64,000 bases of DNA from positions 124,001-188,000 of the forward strand of contig CBDDFS010000006.1 of NCBI GenBank assembly GCA_965227255.1. Direction: 5' to 3'. Below are positions 42,689 to 52,463 of this stretch, piece by piece. The translations under genes were made by a program, and so were the position numbers. Below the pieces are notes generated by a model. That model saw only the letters and a program-made list of their open reading frames with translations, had not been told where the DNA came from and made no database searches. Every line of letters begins with the position of its first letter. The first letter of the stretch is position 1. The DNA is from CBDDFS01 sp965227255 (GTDB lineage: Bacteria; Bacteroidota; Bacteroidia; Flavobacteriales_E; Vicingaceae).

Positions 42689-44139
42689 TGAAATTATTGA
42701 GAGACCTTCTGTACAAAGTTAACCTGGAGCAGGTCAGCGGACTCACGAATATCGCAATTGAAAGTCTGACTTTCGACTCAAGGAAGAACATGAAGTTCGG
42801 CCTTTTCATTGCCATACGCGGAACAGCTTCAGATGGTCATGCTTACATCGATCAGGCCATAGAAAAAGGAGCGATTGCCGTAATCTGCGAAGAGTTTCCT
42901 GAGACCTTATCTGAAAAAGTGACCTATGTGAGGGTAAATGATACCCGTCTTGCACTGGGTGACATCGCCTCAAATTTTTACGACCATCCTTCTTCTCAAC
43001 TGCAGATCGTGGGCGTTACCGGAACTAATGGCAAGACCAGCATTGTCACACTCATGTATCAGTTCATGCTTCAGAATGGAAAAAACGTGGGGCTCATTTC
43101 AACCATCGTGAACAAGATCAATGAAACGGAAATTCCGACAAAGCATACAACACCGGATCCCATTCAGCTGAATTCTCTGCTGAGACAAATGGTGGATCAT
43201 GGCTGTGAATACTGCTTTATGGAAGTCAGTTCTCACGCCATGGCTCAGCATCGGGTGCAGGGGATACAATTCAGAGGTGGAGTATTTACCAACCTGACTC
43301 ATGATCATCTGGATTATCACCCAACATTCAACGATTATCTGGCTGCCAAGAAATCATTCTTCGATTCATTGGGCAAAGAGGCATTTGCGCTCATCAACGA
43401 CGACGACAAATACGGAGAGAAAATGGTCACCCAGACCGATGCCAAGGTTTATACATACGCCTTAAAAACCGAGGCTGATTACAAAGGAAAGATCGTTGAG
43501 AATCGTTTTGACGGAATGCTTCTGAATCTTGATCAAGAAGAAGTATGGGTAAAGATCATCGGCAAATTCAATGCATACAACATCCTTGCTGTCTATGCCG
43601 TAGGTGACCTTCTTGGATTTGAGAAAATGGACATACTCAGGGTCTTGAGTGGTCTGAACCCGGTGGAAGGAAGGTTTCAATTCCTTCAGAATAAAAAACA
43701 GATATCCGGGATTGTTGACTATGCGCACACACCAGATGCACTTGAGAAGGTATTGGAGACCATCAAGGAAATCCGAACCGGAAATGAAACCGTGATTACC
43801 GTGGTTGGGTGTGGAGGAAATCGGGACAAAGCCAAACGGCCAATTATGGCTGAGATCTCTGCTAAGCTCTCAGACAAGGTGATACTGACTTCCGACAATC
43901 CACGTGATGAAGATCCGGTTGAGATCATTGAAGAAATGTTTGACGGAGTGGATGCCGCAAAAAAGGCTCATGTGCTGAAGATCAGTGACAGAAAGGAAGC
44001 CATCAGAACGGCTTGTACTCTGGCACAGGAAGGAGATATCGTGCTGATCGCAGGAAAAGGACATGAAAAATACCAGGAGATCAAGGGCGAGAGATTTCCT
44101 TTCGACGACATGAAAATTCTAAAAGAAAACCTCAAATAA
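42688..44139 (+). CDS. murE: UDP-MurNAc-L-Ala-D-Glu:meso-diaminopimelate ligase
   Basis: The 483-residue Mur ligase has the ATP-binding GVTGTNGKTSIVTLMYQF, central DYAHTPDALEKVLETI and the acceptor motif DNPRDEDP. DNPR is the form known for enzymes that add meso-diaminopimelate and not lysine, so the wall should be of mDAP type. It is cytoplasmic. Its start overlaps the ftsI stop and mraY follows after 5 bases; murF, the next enzyme, is absent from the cluster. Confidence 0.95.
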   Translation: MKLLRDLLYKVNLEQVSGLTNIAIESLTFDSRKNMKFGLFIAIRGTASDGHAYIDQAIEKGAIAVICEEFPETLSEKVTYVRVNDTRLALGDIASNFYDHPSSQLQIVGVTGTNGKTSIVTLMYQFMLQNGKNVGLISTIVNKINETEIPTKHTTPDPIQLNSLLRQMVDHGCEYCFMEVSSHAMAQHRVQGIQFRGGVFTNLTHDHLDYHPTFNDYLAAKKSFFDSLGKEAFALINDDDKYGEKMVTQTDAKVYTYALKTEADYKGKIVENRFDGMLLNLDQEEVWVKIIGKFNAYNILAVYAVGDLLGFEKMDILRVLSGLNPVEGRFQFLQNKKQISGIVDYAHTPDALEKVLETIKEIRTGNETVITVVGCGGNRDKAKRPIMAEISAKLSDKVILTSDNPRDEDPVEIIEEMFDGVDAAKKAHVLKISDRKEAIRTACTLAQEGDIVLIAGKGHEKYQEIKGERFPFDDMKILKENLK

Positions 44140-44144
44140 AGGCC

Positions 44145-45389
44145 ATGTTATACAACCTGTTTGAATACCTCAATCAATTAGATGTTCCCGGAGCCGGTGT
44201 ATTTCAATACATCACCTTCAGGGCTTCCAGTGCTGTTATTTTCAGCCTGCTTATTTCTCTAGTCTTTGGAAAAAGGATCATCAGAATACTCCGAAAAAAA
44301 CAGGTAGGTGAGTCCATTCGCGACCTGGGCCTCGAAGGACAAAATCAGAAACAAGGAACGCCAACCATGGGAGGATTGATCATTCTCGCAGCCATTCTGA
44401 TTCCAACCTTGCTCTTTGCCCGCCTTGACAATGTCTATATCCAGATCATGCTTATCTCCACCACCCTTTTGGGTGTCATTGGCTTCATTGATGATTACAT
44501 CAAAGTATTCAAAAAGAATAAAGCCGGACTGGCCGGAAAGTTCAAAGTGCTTGGACAGATCATAATTGGACTGATTGTAGCGCTTATGCTCTACTTCAAC
44601 AATGATGTGGTGGTAAAGCAAAAGGTGATGCAATTCCAGACCGGTGATGTGATAGAAGGAAGCACCATTACAGGAGGAGAAGATGGGGAGACCATGTGGG
44701 TGGAAAGCAAATCGATGAAAACTACCATCCCATTCTTCAAGAACAATGAATTTGACTATGCCGTACTGATCAAATGGATCGGTAAAAATTATCGCGATTA
44801 CGCCTGGATCATTTTTATTCCGCTTGTCATTCTGATTGTGACGGCTGTATCGAATGGTGCAAACATGACGGATGGACTAGATGGACTGGCCGGTGGAACC
44901 TCAGCCATCATTGGACTCGTATTGGCCATTTTCGCCTACGTATCCTCCAACATAATTCTGGCGGACTACCTAAATATCATGTTCATTCCCCAGTCTGAAG
45001 AACTGGTAATATTCATGGGTGCCTTCGTAGGTGCTTGCGTCGGATTCCTTTGGTATAACTCTTTCCCCGCTCAGGTATTTATGGGCGATACTGGAAGTCT
45101 GGCCATTGGAGGTGTCATTGCCGTCTTCGCACTTGCGATCAGAAAAGAACTTCTCATTCCATTGTTCTGCGGCATTTTTCTGGCTGAAAACGTATCGGTC
45201 ATGTTGCAGGTAGCCTGGTTCAAATACACGAAGAAAAAATACGGAGAAGGCAGACGAATTTTCTTGATGGCCCCTCTTCACCACCATTATCAAAAGAAAG
45301 GATATCACGAGTCAAAAATCGTTGCACGCTTCTGGATCACCGGAATGATGCTTGCCATACTATCTATTGTAACACTGAAACTGAGATAA
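44145..45389 (+). CDS. mraY: phospho-MurNAc-pentapeptide transferase
   Basis: The 414-residue inner-membrane enzyme has GTPTMGGLIILAAILIPT, FIDDYIKVFKKNKAGL, NMTDGLDGLAGG and MGDTGSLAIGGVIA, plus the cytoplasmic HHH-type motif APLHHHYQKKG. It moves phospho-MurNAc-pentapeptide onto undecaprenyl phosphate to make lipid I. A charged insertion of about 60 residues in the middle (DVIEGSTITGGEDGETMWVE) makes it longer than the E. coli enzyme (360), a feature common in Bacteroidota. Confidence 0.96.
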   Translation: MLYNLFEYLNQLDVPGAGVFQYITFRASSAVIFSLLISLVFGKRIIRILRKKQVGESIRDLGLEGQNQKQGTPTMGGLIILAAILIPTLLFARLDNVYIQIMLISTTLLGVIGFIDDYIKVFKKNKAGLAGKFKVLGQIIIGLIVALMLYFNNDVVVKQKVMQFQTGDVIEGSTITGGEDGETMWVESKSMKTTIPFFKNNEFDYAVLIKWIGKNYRDYAWIIFIPLVILIVTAVSNGANMTDGLDGLAGGTSAIIGLVLAIFAYVSSNIILADYLNIMFIPQSEELVIFMGAFVGACVGFLWYNSFPAQVFMGDTGSLAIGGVIAVFALAIRKELLIPLFCGIFLAENVSVMLQVAWFKYTKKKYGEGRRIFLMAPLHHHYQKKGYHESKIVARFWITGMMLAILSIVTLKLR

Positions 45390-45392
45390 GAA

Positions 45393-46736
45393 TTGTCTGA
45401 AAGAAAAAACATAAGCATTCTGGGTGCAGGTGAAAGTGGCATAGGCGCGGCGATTCTGGCTGTTTCAAAAGACCTGAACACTTTCGTATCTGACTTCGGT
45501 TCGATCAAGGACAAGTACAAAAATGTACTAAACGAAAAGAAGATCGAGTGGGAAGAAGGTGGCCACAATGAAGAAAGGATCCTTGCCTCAGACCTTATTA
45601 TTAAAAGTCCGGGGATTCCTCCATCAACGCCAATTTTGGTAAAAGCGCGTGAAGCTGGCATCGACATCATTTCCGAGATCGAATTTGCCTTTCGATATGA
45701 TACCAGTAAAGTAATTGCTGTTACCGGCAGCAATGGTAAGACGACTACTAGCACTTTGATTCATCACATTCTTGTGAAGGCTGGTAAAAAAGTAGCTCTG
45801 GCAGGAAATGTAGGCAAATCTTATGCAGCTGTGGTGGCAGAAGACTCATACGACTATATCGTACTTGAAGCTTCCTCATTTCAGCTGGAAGACATTATCG
45901 AATTCAAGCCCAACATCGCCATCATCCTGAACATTACAGAGGATCATCTCGATCGATATGACTATAAAATGCAAGGCTACATCGATGCCAAATTCAGGAT
46001 CATAGAAAATTCTGATGGCTCAGATTATTTCATCTATAACCTGGATGATGAGGTCATCATGAAGGAATTAAAAAACAGAAAAATTAAAGCACATAAAATG
46101 GGATTCAGCTTAAAAAAAAAAGTGGAACCCGGTGCTTATCTCTCCAACGATCAAATATGTATAAATCTCAATAACAAACAGTTAATTATGTCAATACATG
46201 AACTAGCTCTACAAGGAAAACACAATATCTACAATTCAATGGCCGCTTCCATTGCAAGTAGAATACTGGATCTGAGAAAGGATGTAATCCGAGAAAGTCT
46301 TTCAGATTTTCAGAACATCGAACACAGACTTGAGTTTGTGATGAAGGTTCACGGAATCTCATTTATCAATGATTCAAAGGCGACCAATATCAACTCCACC
46401 TGGTATGCTTTGGAAAGCATTGAAAGAAATATTATCTGGATCGTAGGAGGTGTTGATAAGGGAAATGACTACATCCAGGTGAAAGACCTGGTTGCTGACA
46501 AAGTGAAGGCCATCGTTTGCCTGGGCAAGGACAACAAAAAGATCATCAAGGCATTCAAAGATGTTGTACCCGATATTACTGAGGTGCAATCAGCTCAGGA
46601 TGCCGTGCGTCAGGCCTATGAATTTGGCAAAAAAGGTGATACAGTATTGTTATCTCCAGCTTGTGCCAGTTTCGATCTTTTCGATAGTTACGAAGACAGA
46701 GGTCACCAATTCAAGAAAGCAGTAAGGTCTCTTTAA
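45393..46736 (+). CDS. murD: UDP-MurNAc-L-alanine:D-glutamate ligase
   Basis: The 447-residue Mur ligase has an N-terminal Rossmann-like ISILGAGESGIGAAILA, the P-loop VTGSNGKTTTSTLIHHIL, FINDSKATNINSTWYAL (NDSKATN motif typical of MurD) and PACASFDLFDSYEDRG near the end. It adds D-glutamate to UDP-MurNAc-L-Ala. The start is TTG, 3 bases after the mraY stop; no ATG or GTG is close enough to keep the N-terminal domain. ftsW follows after 9 bases. Confidence 0.94.
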   Translation: MSERKNISILGAGESGIGAAILAVSKDLNTFVSDFGSIKDKYKNVLNEKKIEWEEGGHNEERILASDLIIKSPGIPPSTPILVKAREAGIDIISEIEFAFRYDTSKVIAVTGSNGKTTTSTLIHHILVKAGKKVALAGNVGKSYAAVVAEDSYDYIVLEASSFQLEDIIEFKPNIAIILNITEDHLDRYDYKMQGYIDAKFRIIENSDGSDYFIYNLDDEVIMKELKNRKIKAHKMGFSLKKKVEPGAYLSNDQICINLNNKQLIMSIHELALQGKHNIYNSMAASIASRILDLRKDVIRESLSDFQNIEHRLEFVMKVHGISFINDSKATNINSTWYALESIERNIIWIVGGVDKGNDYIQVKDLVADKVKAIVCLGKDNKKIIKAFKDVVPDITEVQSAQDAVRQAYEFGKKGDTVLLSPACASFDLFDSYEDRGHQFKKAVRSL

Positions 46737-46745
46737 TTGAACTGA

Positions 46746-47912
46746 ATGCAGGCTGTATTTAACAGGTTAAAGGGAGACAAGGTCATCTGGGCCGTAGTAC
46801 TGATATTAAGCATCATCAGTATTCTGGCCGTATACAGTTCCATTGTCACTCTGGCTTATAAATACCGGGAAGGAAATACCGAATATTTCCTTTTCAAACA
46901 TGGCATCATCTTGATCGTTGGATTTGCACTCATGTATATGGCACACAGCCTGCCATTCAAATACTATTCAAGAACGGCACAACTGGCCATTCTTGCAGCC
47001 ATTCCCTTGCTGCTTGTGACTTTAATATCCGGAGCCAACATCAATGAAGCAAGCAGATGGTTGGTTATACCTGTTATCAATCAGACTTTCCAGACTTCGG
47101 ATCTGGCAAAACTCGCTTTGCTGATGTATGTGGCAAGAGTCTTATCAAAGAAACAGGATCAAATCAAGGACTTCAGTCAGGCCTTTATACCTGTCATTCT
47201 TCCAATTCTAATTGTTTGCGGACTCATCCTTCCCGCAAATTTCAGTACAGCTGCCATATTATTCACCACAAGCATCATTCTACTTTTCATCGGTCGGATC
47301 AAAATACTGCACATCGCCGGACTATTGTTCATTGGTCTGGTTTGCCTGGCATCCTTTGTTTTTGTCGCTTATAATTCGGAAGACAGTGGTCGACTTGGCA
47401 CATGGAAAAATCGGGTCGAAAACTTCCTTGGCGGAGAATCAGAAGAGAACTATCAGGCCGAACAGTCCAAGATCGCCATTGCTGAAGGTGAGATCTTTGG
47501 CAAAAGACCCGGAGGAAGCACTCAAAGAAATTTTTTGCCCCATCCCTATTCTGATTTTATCTATGCCATCATTATTGAAGAATACGGTCTTTTAGGTGGA
47601 ATTGGAATCATCTTTTTATATCTCATTCTGCTCTATCGGGGCATTCGAATTGCATTGAAAAGTCCGAATGCCTTCGGGTCATTCCTTGCCATTGGGCTCT
47701 GTGTCAGTTTGGTCTTTCAGGCCTTGATCAATATGGCGGTAGCTGTAAACCTTTTACCAGTAACAGGTCAACCTCTGCCTATGGTGAGCATGGGTGGAAC
47801 CAGCATTTGGTTCACCTGCATTGCTATTGGAATCATACTAAGTGTAAGTCGAGGGGCAGAGAATGAAGAATCTCAAGAATTAAAGAATGTCAGCGTACCG
47901 GTACATAATTAG
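46746..47912 (+). CDS. ftsW: septal peptidoglycan polymerase FtsW (SEDS family)
   Basis: The 388-residue protein has about ten hydrophobic helices and SEDS motifs: EASRWLVIPVINQTFQTSDL, NFLPHPYSDFIYAIIIEEYG (with the catalytic-region Asp) and LPVTGQPLPMVSMGGTSIWF. FtsW polymerises glycan strands from lipid II together with FtsI at the septum. The C terminus runs 26 bases into murG. Position within dcw favours FtsW over RodA. Confidence 0.95.
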   Translation: MQAVFNRLKGDKVIWAVVLILSIISILAVYSSIVTLAYKYREGNTEYFLFKHGIILIVGFALMYMAHSLPFKYYSRTAQLAILAAIPLLLVTLISGANINEASRWLVIPVINQTFQTSDLAKLALLMYVARVLSKKQDQIKDFSQAFIPVILPILIVCGLILPANFSTAAILFTTSIILLFIGRIKILHIAGLLFIGLVCLASFVFVAYNSEDSGRLGTWKNRVENFLGGESEENYQAEQSKIAIAEGEIFGKRPGGSTQRNFLPHPYSDFIYAIIIEEYGLLGGIGIIFLYLILLYRGIRIALKSPNAFGSFLAIGLCVSLVFQALINMAVAVNLLPVTGQPLPMVSMGGTSIWFTCIAIGIILSVSRGAENEESQELKNVSVPVHN

Positions 47913-48993
47913 CGGAGGTGGCACAGGTGGCCATATATTTCCGGCCATTGCCATTGCAAACGCTTTGAAGGAAGCAAATCCTCAGGCCGAGATTCTTTTT
48001 GTTGGTGCTGAGGGTAAAATGGAAATGGAAAAAGTTCCGGAAGCCGGTTATGAGATCATTGGATTACCTATTCGTGGCATTCAACGAAAGTTGGACATCA
48101 GAAATCTGAAAGTACCTTTCCTTCTGCTCAGTAGTTTGATGAAGTCCTTTAAAACACTTCGGAAATTCAAGCCGGACGCAGTTATTGGAGTTGGAGGATA
48201 CGCCAGCGCGGCCATCGTCTTTGCAGCCAGTTTTAAAGGAATAAAGACAGTTATACAGGAGCAGAATTCGTATCCCGGAATCACCAATAAAATTCTGAGC
48301 AAAAGAGTAGATCTGATCTGTACAGCATTTGATGGCATGGAGAAATTCTTCCCATCGGAAAAGATCAAGCTTTTGGGAAATCCAATCAGACAAGACATTC
48401 TGGCAAATGCCGACAAAAAATCGGATGGATTAAGGCACTTCAATCTGGTCGAGGGAATAACCACCCTTCTAGCTGTAGGTGGCAGTCTTGGCGCACGCAC
48501 CATTAATAATTGTGCAAAAGCCCTCAGACCCCTGATTCAAACTGGTCAGCTTCAACTGCTATGGCAATGTGGCAAGTATCAATACGCCGACTTGAAGAAG
48601 GAGTTGGAAGACAGTCCAATAGATGGAATACATCTTCATCAGTTTATAAAGGAAATGGATCTTGCTTATGCCGCATCCGACTTTATGATATCCAGGGCAG
48701 GAGCAATTTCCATAAGCGAAATAACTTGTCTGGGAAAGGCCAGTATTCTCATCCCTTCTCCGAACGTCGCTGAAGATCATCAAACTAAAAATGCAAAAGC
48801 CTTATCTGACCATGGTGCAGCCATCTTGCTGGAAGATTCCAAGGCTGCCGATAATATTTTGGAACATGTTGAATCAATGCTGAAGGATGAAACCAAACTC
48901 GATGACATCCGCAAGAATCTCGAAAAGGTTTTCAGCAATGACAAGGCAGCTGCAGACATTGCCAAAGAAATCAATTTACTTCTTGCCGGATGA
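47887..48993 (+). CDS. murG: UDP-GlcNAc:lipid I GlcNAc transferase
   Basis: The 368-residue GT28 enzyme begins YRYIISGGGTGGHIFPAIAI, with the two glycine-rich loops GGTGGH and VGGYAS, and has LAVGGSLGARTINN and EDHQTKNAKALSDHGAAILL in the nucleotide-sugar domain. It adds GlcNAc to lipid I to give lipid II at the inner face of the membrane. It starts inside ftsW and overlaps murC by 4 bases. Confidence 0.95.
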   Translation: MSAYRYIISGGGTGGHIFPAIAIANALKEANPQAEILFVGAEGKMEMEKVPEAGYEIIGLPIRGIQRKLDIRNLKVPFLLLSSLMKSFKTLRKFKPDAVIGVGGYASAAIVFAASFKGIKTVIQEQNSYPGITNKILSKRVDLICTAFDGMEKFFPSEKIKLLGNPIRQDILANADKKSDGLRHFNLVEGITTLLAVGGSLGARTINNCAKALRPLIQTGQLQLLWQCGKYQYADLKKELEDSPIDGIHLHQFIKEMDLAYAASDFMISRAGAISISEITCLGKASILIPSPNVAEDHQTKNAKALSDHGAAILLEDSKAADNILEHVESMLKDETKLDDIRKNLEKVFSNDKAAADIAKEINLLLAG

Positions 48994-50367
48994 AAATAGA
49001 TGAAATACATAGAGTGCATTTTATCGGCATTGGTGGTATTGGCATGAGTGCATTGGCCAGATACTTTAAGTTCTATGGCAAAGATGTTAGTGGTTATGAC
49101 AGAACAAAGACGCCACTGACCGACAAACTTGTAAGCGAGGGAATGACTGTGTATTATGAGGAAAATCTGGATAACCTACCAGAACAGGTATTCAAAGATC
49201 CAGGGTCTTCTGAAAATCTAATCATATACACACCCGCTATACCACCAGAACATGTGGAGATTCAGTATTTTCTGAAAGAAGGGGTTGAATTGCATAAAAG
49301 AGCTGCCATTCTTGGCGAGATATCAAAAGAATTTCCCACAGCAGGAATTGCCGGAACACATGGAAAAACAACCACCACTTCCCTCCTGACTTATTTATGC
49401 AAAGTAGCAGGACTTGACTTTGTTTCTTTCGTAGGCGGGATAAATGAGAATTTCAATTCCAATCTGGTAATTCAGGGTGAACCAAAGTTTGTAATTACCG
49501 AGGCCGATGAATTTGACCGAAGTTTTCTTCAATTGAGTCCTTCTTCGGCAATAATCACTTCCATGGACGCAGATCACCTGGATATTTATGACAACCCTGA
49601 AGATCTTTCCAGGACATTTATAGAATTCGGTGAGTCTGTGAAAAATGGTGGATTTCTACTTGCAGAATCAAGAATAGCAAAGTCAATGCCCATTGCAGCT
49701 TTTTCCTATTCAATTGAATCTGAAGCCGACTATCGTTCCAGTAATATAAAATTTGAAGGAGGGCGTTTTCATTTCGACTTTGATGGTCCGGAAATCCATT
49801 TACCGGGTCTGCAACTTTCACTACCGGGTTATCATAATCTGGAAAATGCGACAAGCAGCAATAGCCCTGGCACTGCATCTAGGTGCAAAAGAAAATAAGA
49901 TTGCCGAAGGTCTTCGCACCTATAAAGGAGTTAAGAGGCGTTTCGAATATATCATCGATGCGAAGGAACTCAAATACATTGATGATTATGCCCATCATCC
50001 CGAAGAGATATCGGCTGTTATTTCATCCTTGAGAAAAATGTATCCGGGCAAGAAGATCTGTGCTGTTTTTCAACCTCATTTATTCAGTCGAACAAAAGAT
50101 CAGGCGGATGGATTTGGAGAGAGTCTTGCTCTAGTAGACGAACTGATATTATTGGACATTTATCCGGCACGGGAAGCACCAATTCCAGGAATCACTTCTG
50201 ATTGGCTTCTTGAGAAAGTCGAGCTTGAAAACAAAAAACTGTGCACGAAAGATTCCCTGCTGGATGAATTAAGCAACAGGAATCTCGAAATTCTGGTCAC
50301 ATTGGGAGCAGGAGACATTGACCAATTGGTAAGTGGAATTAAAGACAAGTTCGATCATGAAAAGTAA
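48990..50367 (+). CDS. murC: UDP-MurNAc:L-alanine ligase, interrupted by a single-base frameshift
   Basis: The first frame gives the MurC N-terminal two thirds (HFIGIGGIGMSALARYFKFY, P-loop AGTHGKTTTTSLLTYLC, ITEADEFDRSFLQLSP) up to YHNLENAT at codon 288. The next frame continues the family sequence as AAIALALHLGAKENKI, FEYIIDAKELKYIDDYAHHP and AVFQPHLFSRTKDQADGFGE to the end. The break is one extra A at 49853-49854. Without it the protein has 458 residues, the usual MurC length; as read, it ends at 49898. MurC makes UDP-MurNAc-L-Ala and is essential, and no second copy is in view, so I expect the gene is really intact. It overlaps ftsQ. Confidence 0.9.
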
Positions 50368-51172
50368 GTGGAAGAAAATATTGCGCTTGTTGGTATGGAC
50401 GATCTTCATCTCTTCCATATTCATCATTACAGGTTTCATTAATCACAGTTTTAGAGAGGAAAAATGTGAGGAGGTGCTTATCGAAATTCAGGATGTAGAA
50501 TTGTACGGCTTTATTGACGAAGGAGACATAACCTACATACTGAACAACCAGTTTAATACACCCATCAGTCAGAAAATTCGGGACATAAATACTTTCGAAA
50601 TTGAAAGGACCTTAAATGATCACCAGGCAATTGAAAAAGCCGAAGTTTTCATAAGCATTGATCGAAAACTGCATATCAAAATAAATCAGAGAAAACCGGT
50701 TGTTAGGGTTTACAGCAAAACAGGAGATTTCTATATAGATGATCTTGGCAAGGTCATGCCTACATGGCTGAAATACACAGCTCATGTTCCAATTATCTCA
50801 GGTGAGATCGATCTTGATTATTTCACCCTAATAAATGAGACAAATAAGGACATAGAAGACATTGATTCAAGCATGATACCTCCGCTCTATCTCGACCTTG
50901 TAAAAGTTTCTGATTTCATTCACGAAAACCCTTTCTGGAGGGCTCAAATTGAACAACTCTATGTTGATAAACATTCTGAGTTCGAAATGATACCAAGAGT
51001 TGGAAATCATACCATTGTAATTGGTGAAGTGTATAATCTGGAATCTAAATTCAACAAACTGAAGTTGTTTTATGAAGAAGGATTATCCAAGACGGGATGG
51101 AACGAATACAAAACAATAAATCTTAAATACAAAGACCAGGTTGTCTGCACAAAACGATACAAGCATGGATAA
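50357..51172 (+). CDS. ftsQ: cell division protein FtsQ
   Basis: The 271-residue protein has a short basic cytoplasmic tail, one membrane helix (LRLLVWTIFISSIFIITGFI) and a periplasmic part with POTRA-like beginning (EIQDVELYGFIDEGDITYIL) and FtsQ domain (AEVFISIDRKLHIKINQRKP). FtsQ links early and late divisome proteins. I use the ATG at 50357 because it gives the normal cytoplasmic tail and overlaps the murC end by 11 bases; an in-frame start further up is unlikely. It overlaps ftsA by 8 bases. Confidence 0.9.
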   Translation: MKSKWKKILRLLVWTIFISSIFIITGFINHSFREEKCEEVLIEIQDVELYGFIDEGDITYILNNQFNTPISQKIRDINTFEIERTLNDHQAIEKAEVFISIDRKLHIKINQRKPVVRVYSKTGDFYIDDLGKVMPTWLKYTAHVPIISGEIDLDYFTLINETNKDIEDIDSSMIPPLYLDLVKVSDFIHENPFWRAQIEQLYVDKHSEFEMIPRVGNHTIVIGEVYNLESKFNKLKLFYEEGLSKTGWNEYKTINLKYKDQVVCTKRYKHG

Positions 51173-52439
51173 TTCAGAAATTGTTGTAGGACTGGATATT
51201 GGGACCACCAAGATCGTAGCCATTGTCGGAAAGAGAAATGAATTCGGCAAAATTGAGATTCTGGGCATTGGCCGAACAGAGTCTATCGGTGTAAATCGAG
51301 GTGTGGTGGCCAACATCGAAAAGACGGTTCACTCCATCGACCTGGCCATTCAGGAGGCTTCAGAAAAAGCCGGCGTTGAGATCAAGGTTGTGAATGTAGG
51401 TATTGCAGGACAGCACATAAAGAGTCATCAACATCGTGGAATTCGCATGCGAAACAGCAGCGATAATGAAATTGGTCAGGATGATATTGATATTCTGATC
51501 AGAGACATGTACAAACTGGTCATGCTTCCAGGAGAAGAGATCATTGATGTTTTGCCTCAGGAATTTATAGTCGACAACGAACAAGGAATTAAGGATCCGG
51601 TTGGAATGGCCGGTATCAGGCTGGAAGCCGACTTTCATATTATCACAGGACAGGTTGCGGCGGCAAAGAACATTCACAAGTGCGTGAATAAAGCCGGGTT
51701 GAATGTTGTTGAATTGATACTGGAGCCACTTGCCTCTTCAGAAGCTGTTTTGAGCGAAGAAGAAAAGGAGGCCGGCGTTGTGCTTGTTGATATTGGTGGT
51801 GGAACAACGGACGTGGCCATCTTTCAGGATGGAATAATTCGTCACACCGCTGTCATTCCATTTGGCGGAAATGTGATCACAGATGACATCAAGCAAGGAT
51901 GCAATATCATTCGAAATCAAGCTGAATTATTAAAAATAAAATTTGGATCTGCTCTGGCTGACGAGAGTCAGGAAAACGAGATCGTATCTATTCCCGGACT
52001 AAGAGGAAGAGCGCCAAAAGAAATTTCAGTTAAAAATCTGGCACACATTATCCAGGCCAGGCTTGAAGAGATCATAGAGCATATCTACTACGAAATCAAG
52101 AACTCAGGTTTTGAAAGCAAATTGATTGCCGGAGCCGTGCTTACAGGAGGCGGTGCGCAGATGAAACATTTGGCGCAACTATTCTCCTATATCACAGGTA
52201 TGGATACCCGAATTGGATTTCCAAATGAGCATCTGGCTAAAGGGAATACTGAAGAAATGACTTCACCAATGTATGCAACAGGAGTTGGATTGGTGATCAA
52301 AGGATTTCAAAAACTTGAAAAACATCAGACTCCGGAAGAATACGAAGAGGATGAGCTTTCAACGGCGGGCGCCAGCAAGATTAAGATGCCTGTCGGTCTG
52401 CTCGATAAGCTCAAAGGATTCTTCAACGAAGATGAATAA
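51165..52439 (+). CDS. ftsA: cell division protein FtsA
   Basis: Starting at MDNSEIVVGLDIGTTKIVAI gives 424 residues with the actin-fold ATPase motifs: phosphate 1 VGLDIGTTKIVAIVG, phosphate 2 VLVDIGGGTTDVAIFQDG and the adenosine motif AVLTGGGAQMKHL. FtsA polymerises under the membrane and tethers FtsZ; the C-terminal amphipathic helix is seen in VGLLDKLKGFFNEDE. It is followed by ftsZ after 24 bases. Confidence 0.95.
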   Translation: MDNSEIVVGLDIGTTKIVAIVGKRNEFGKIEILGIGRTESIGVNRGVVANIEKTVHSIDLAIQEASEKAGVEIKVVNVGIAGQHIKSHQHRGIRMRNSSDNEIGQDDIDILIRDMYKLVMLPGEEIIDVLPQEFIVDNEQGIKDPVGMAGIRLEADFHIITGQVAAAKNIHKCVNKAGLNVVELILEPLASSEAVLSEEEKEAGVVLVDIGGGTTDVAIFQDGIIRHTAVIPFGGNVITDDIKQGCNIIRNQAELLKIKFGSALADESQENEIVSIPGLRGRAPKEISVKNLAHIIQARLEEIIEHIYYEIKNSGFESKLIAGAVLTGGGAQMKHLAQLFSYITGMDTRIGFPNEHLAKGNTEEMTSPMYATGVGLVIKGFQKLEKHQTPEEYEEDELSTAGASKIKMPVGLLDKLKGFFNEDE

Positions 52440-52463
52440 AACAAAAGACTAAAAACCAGGATT

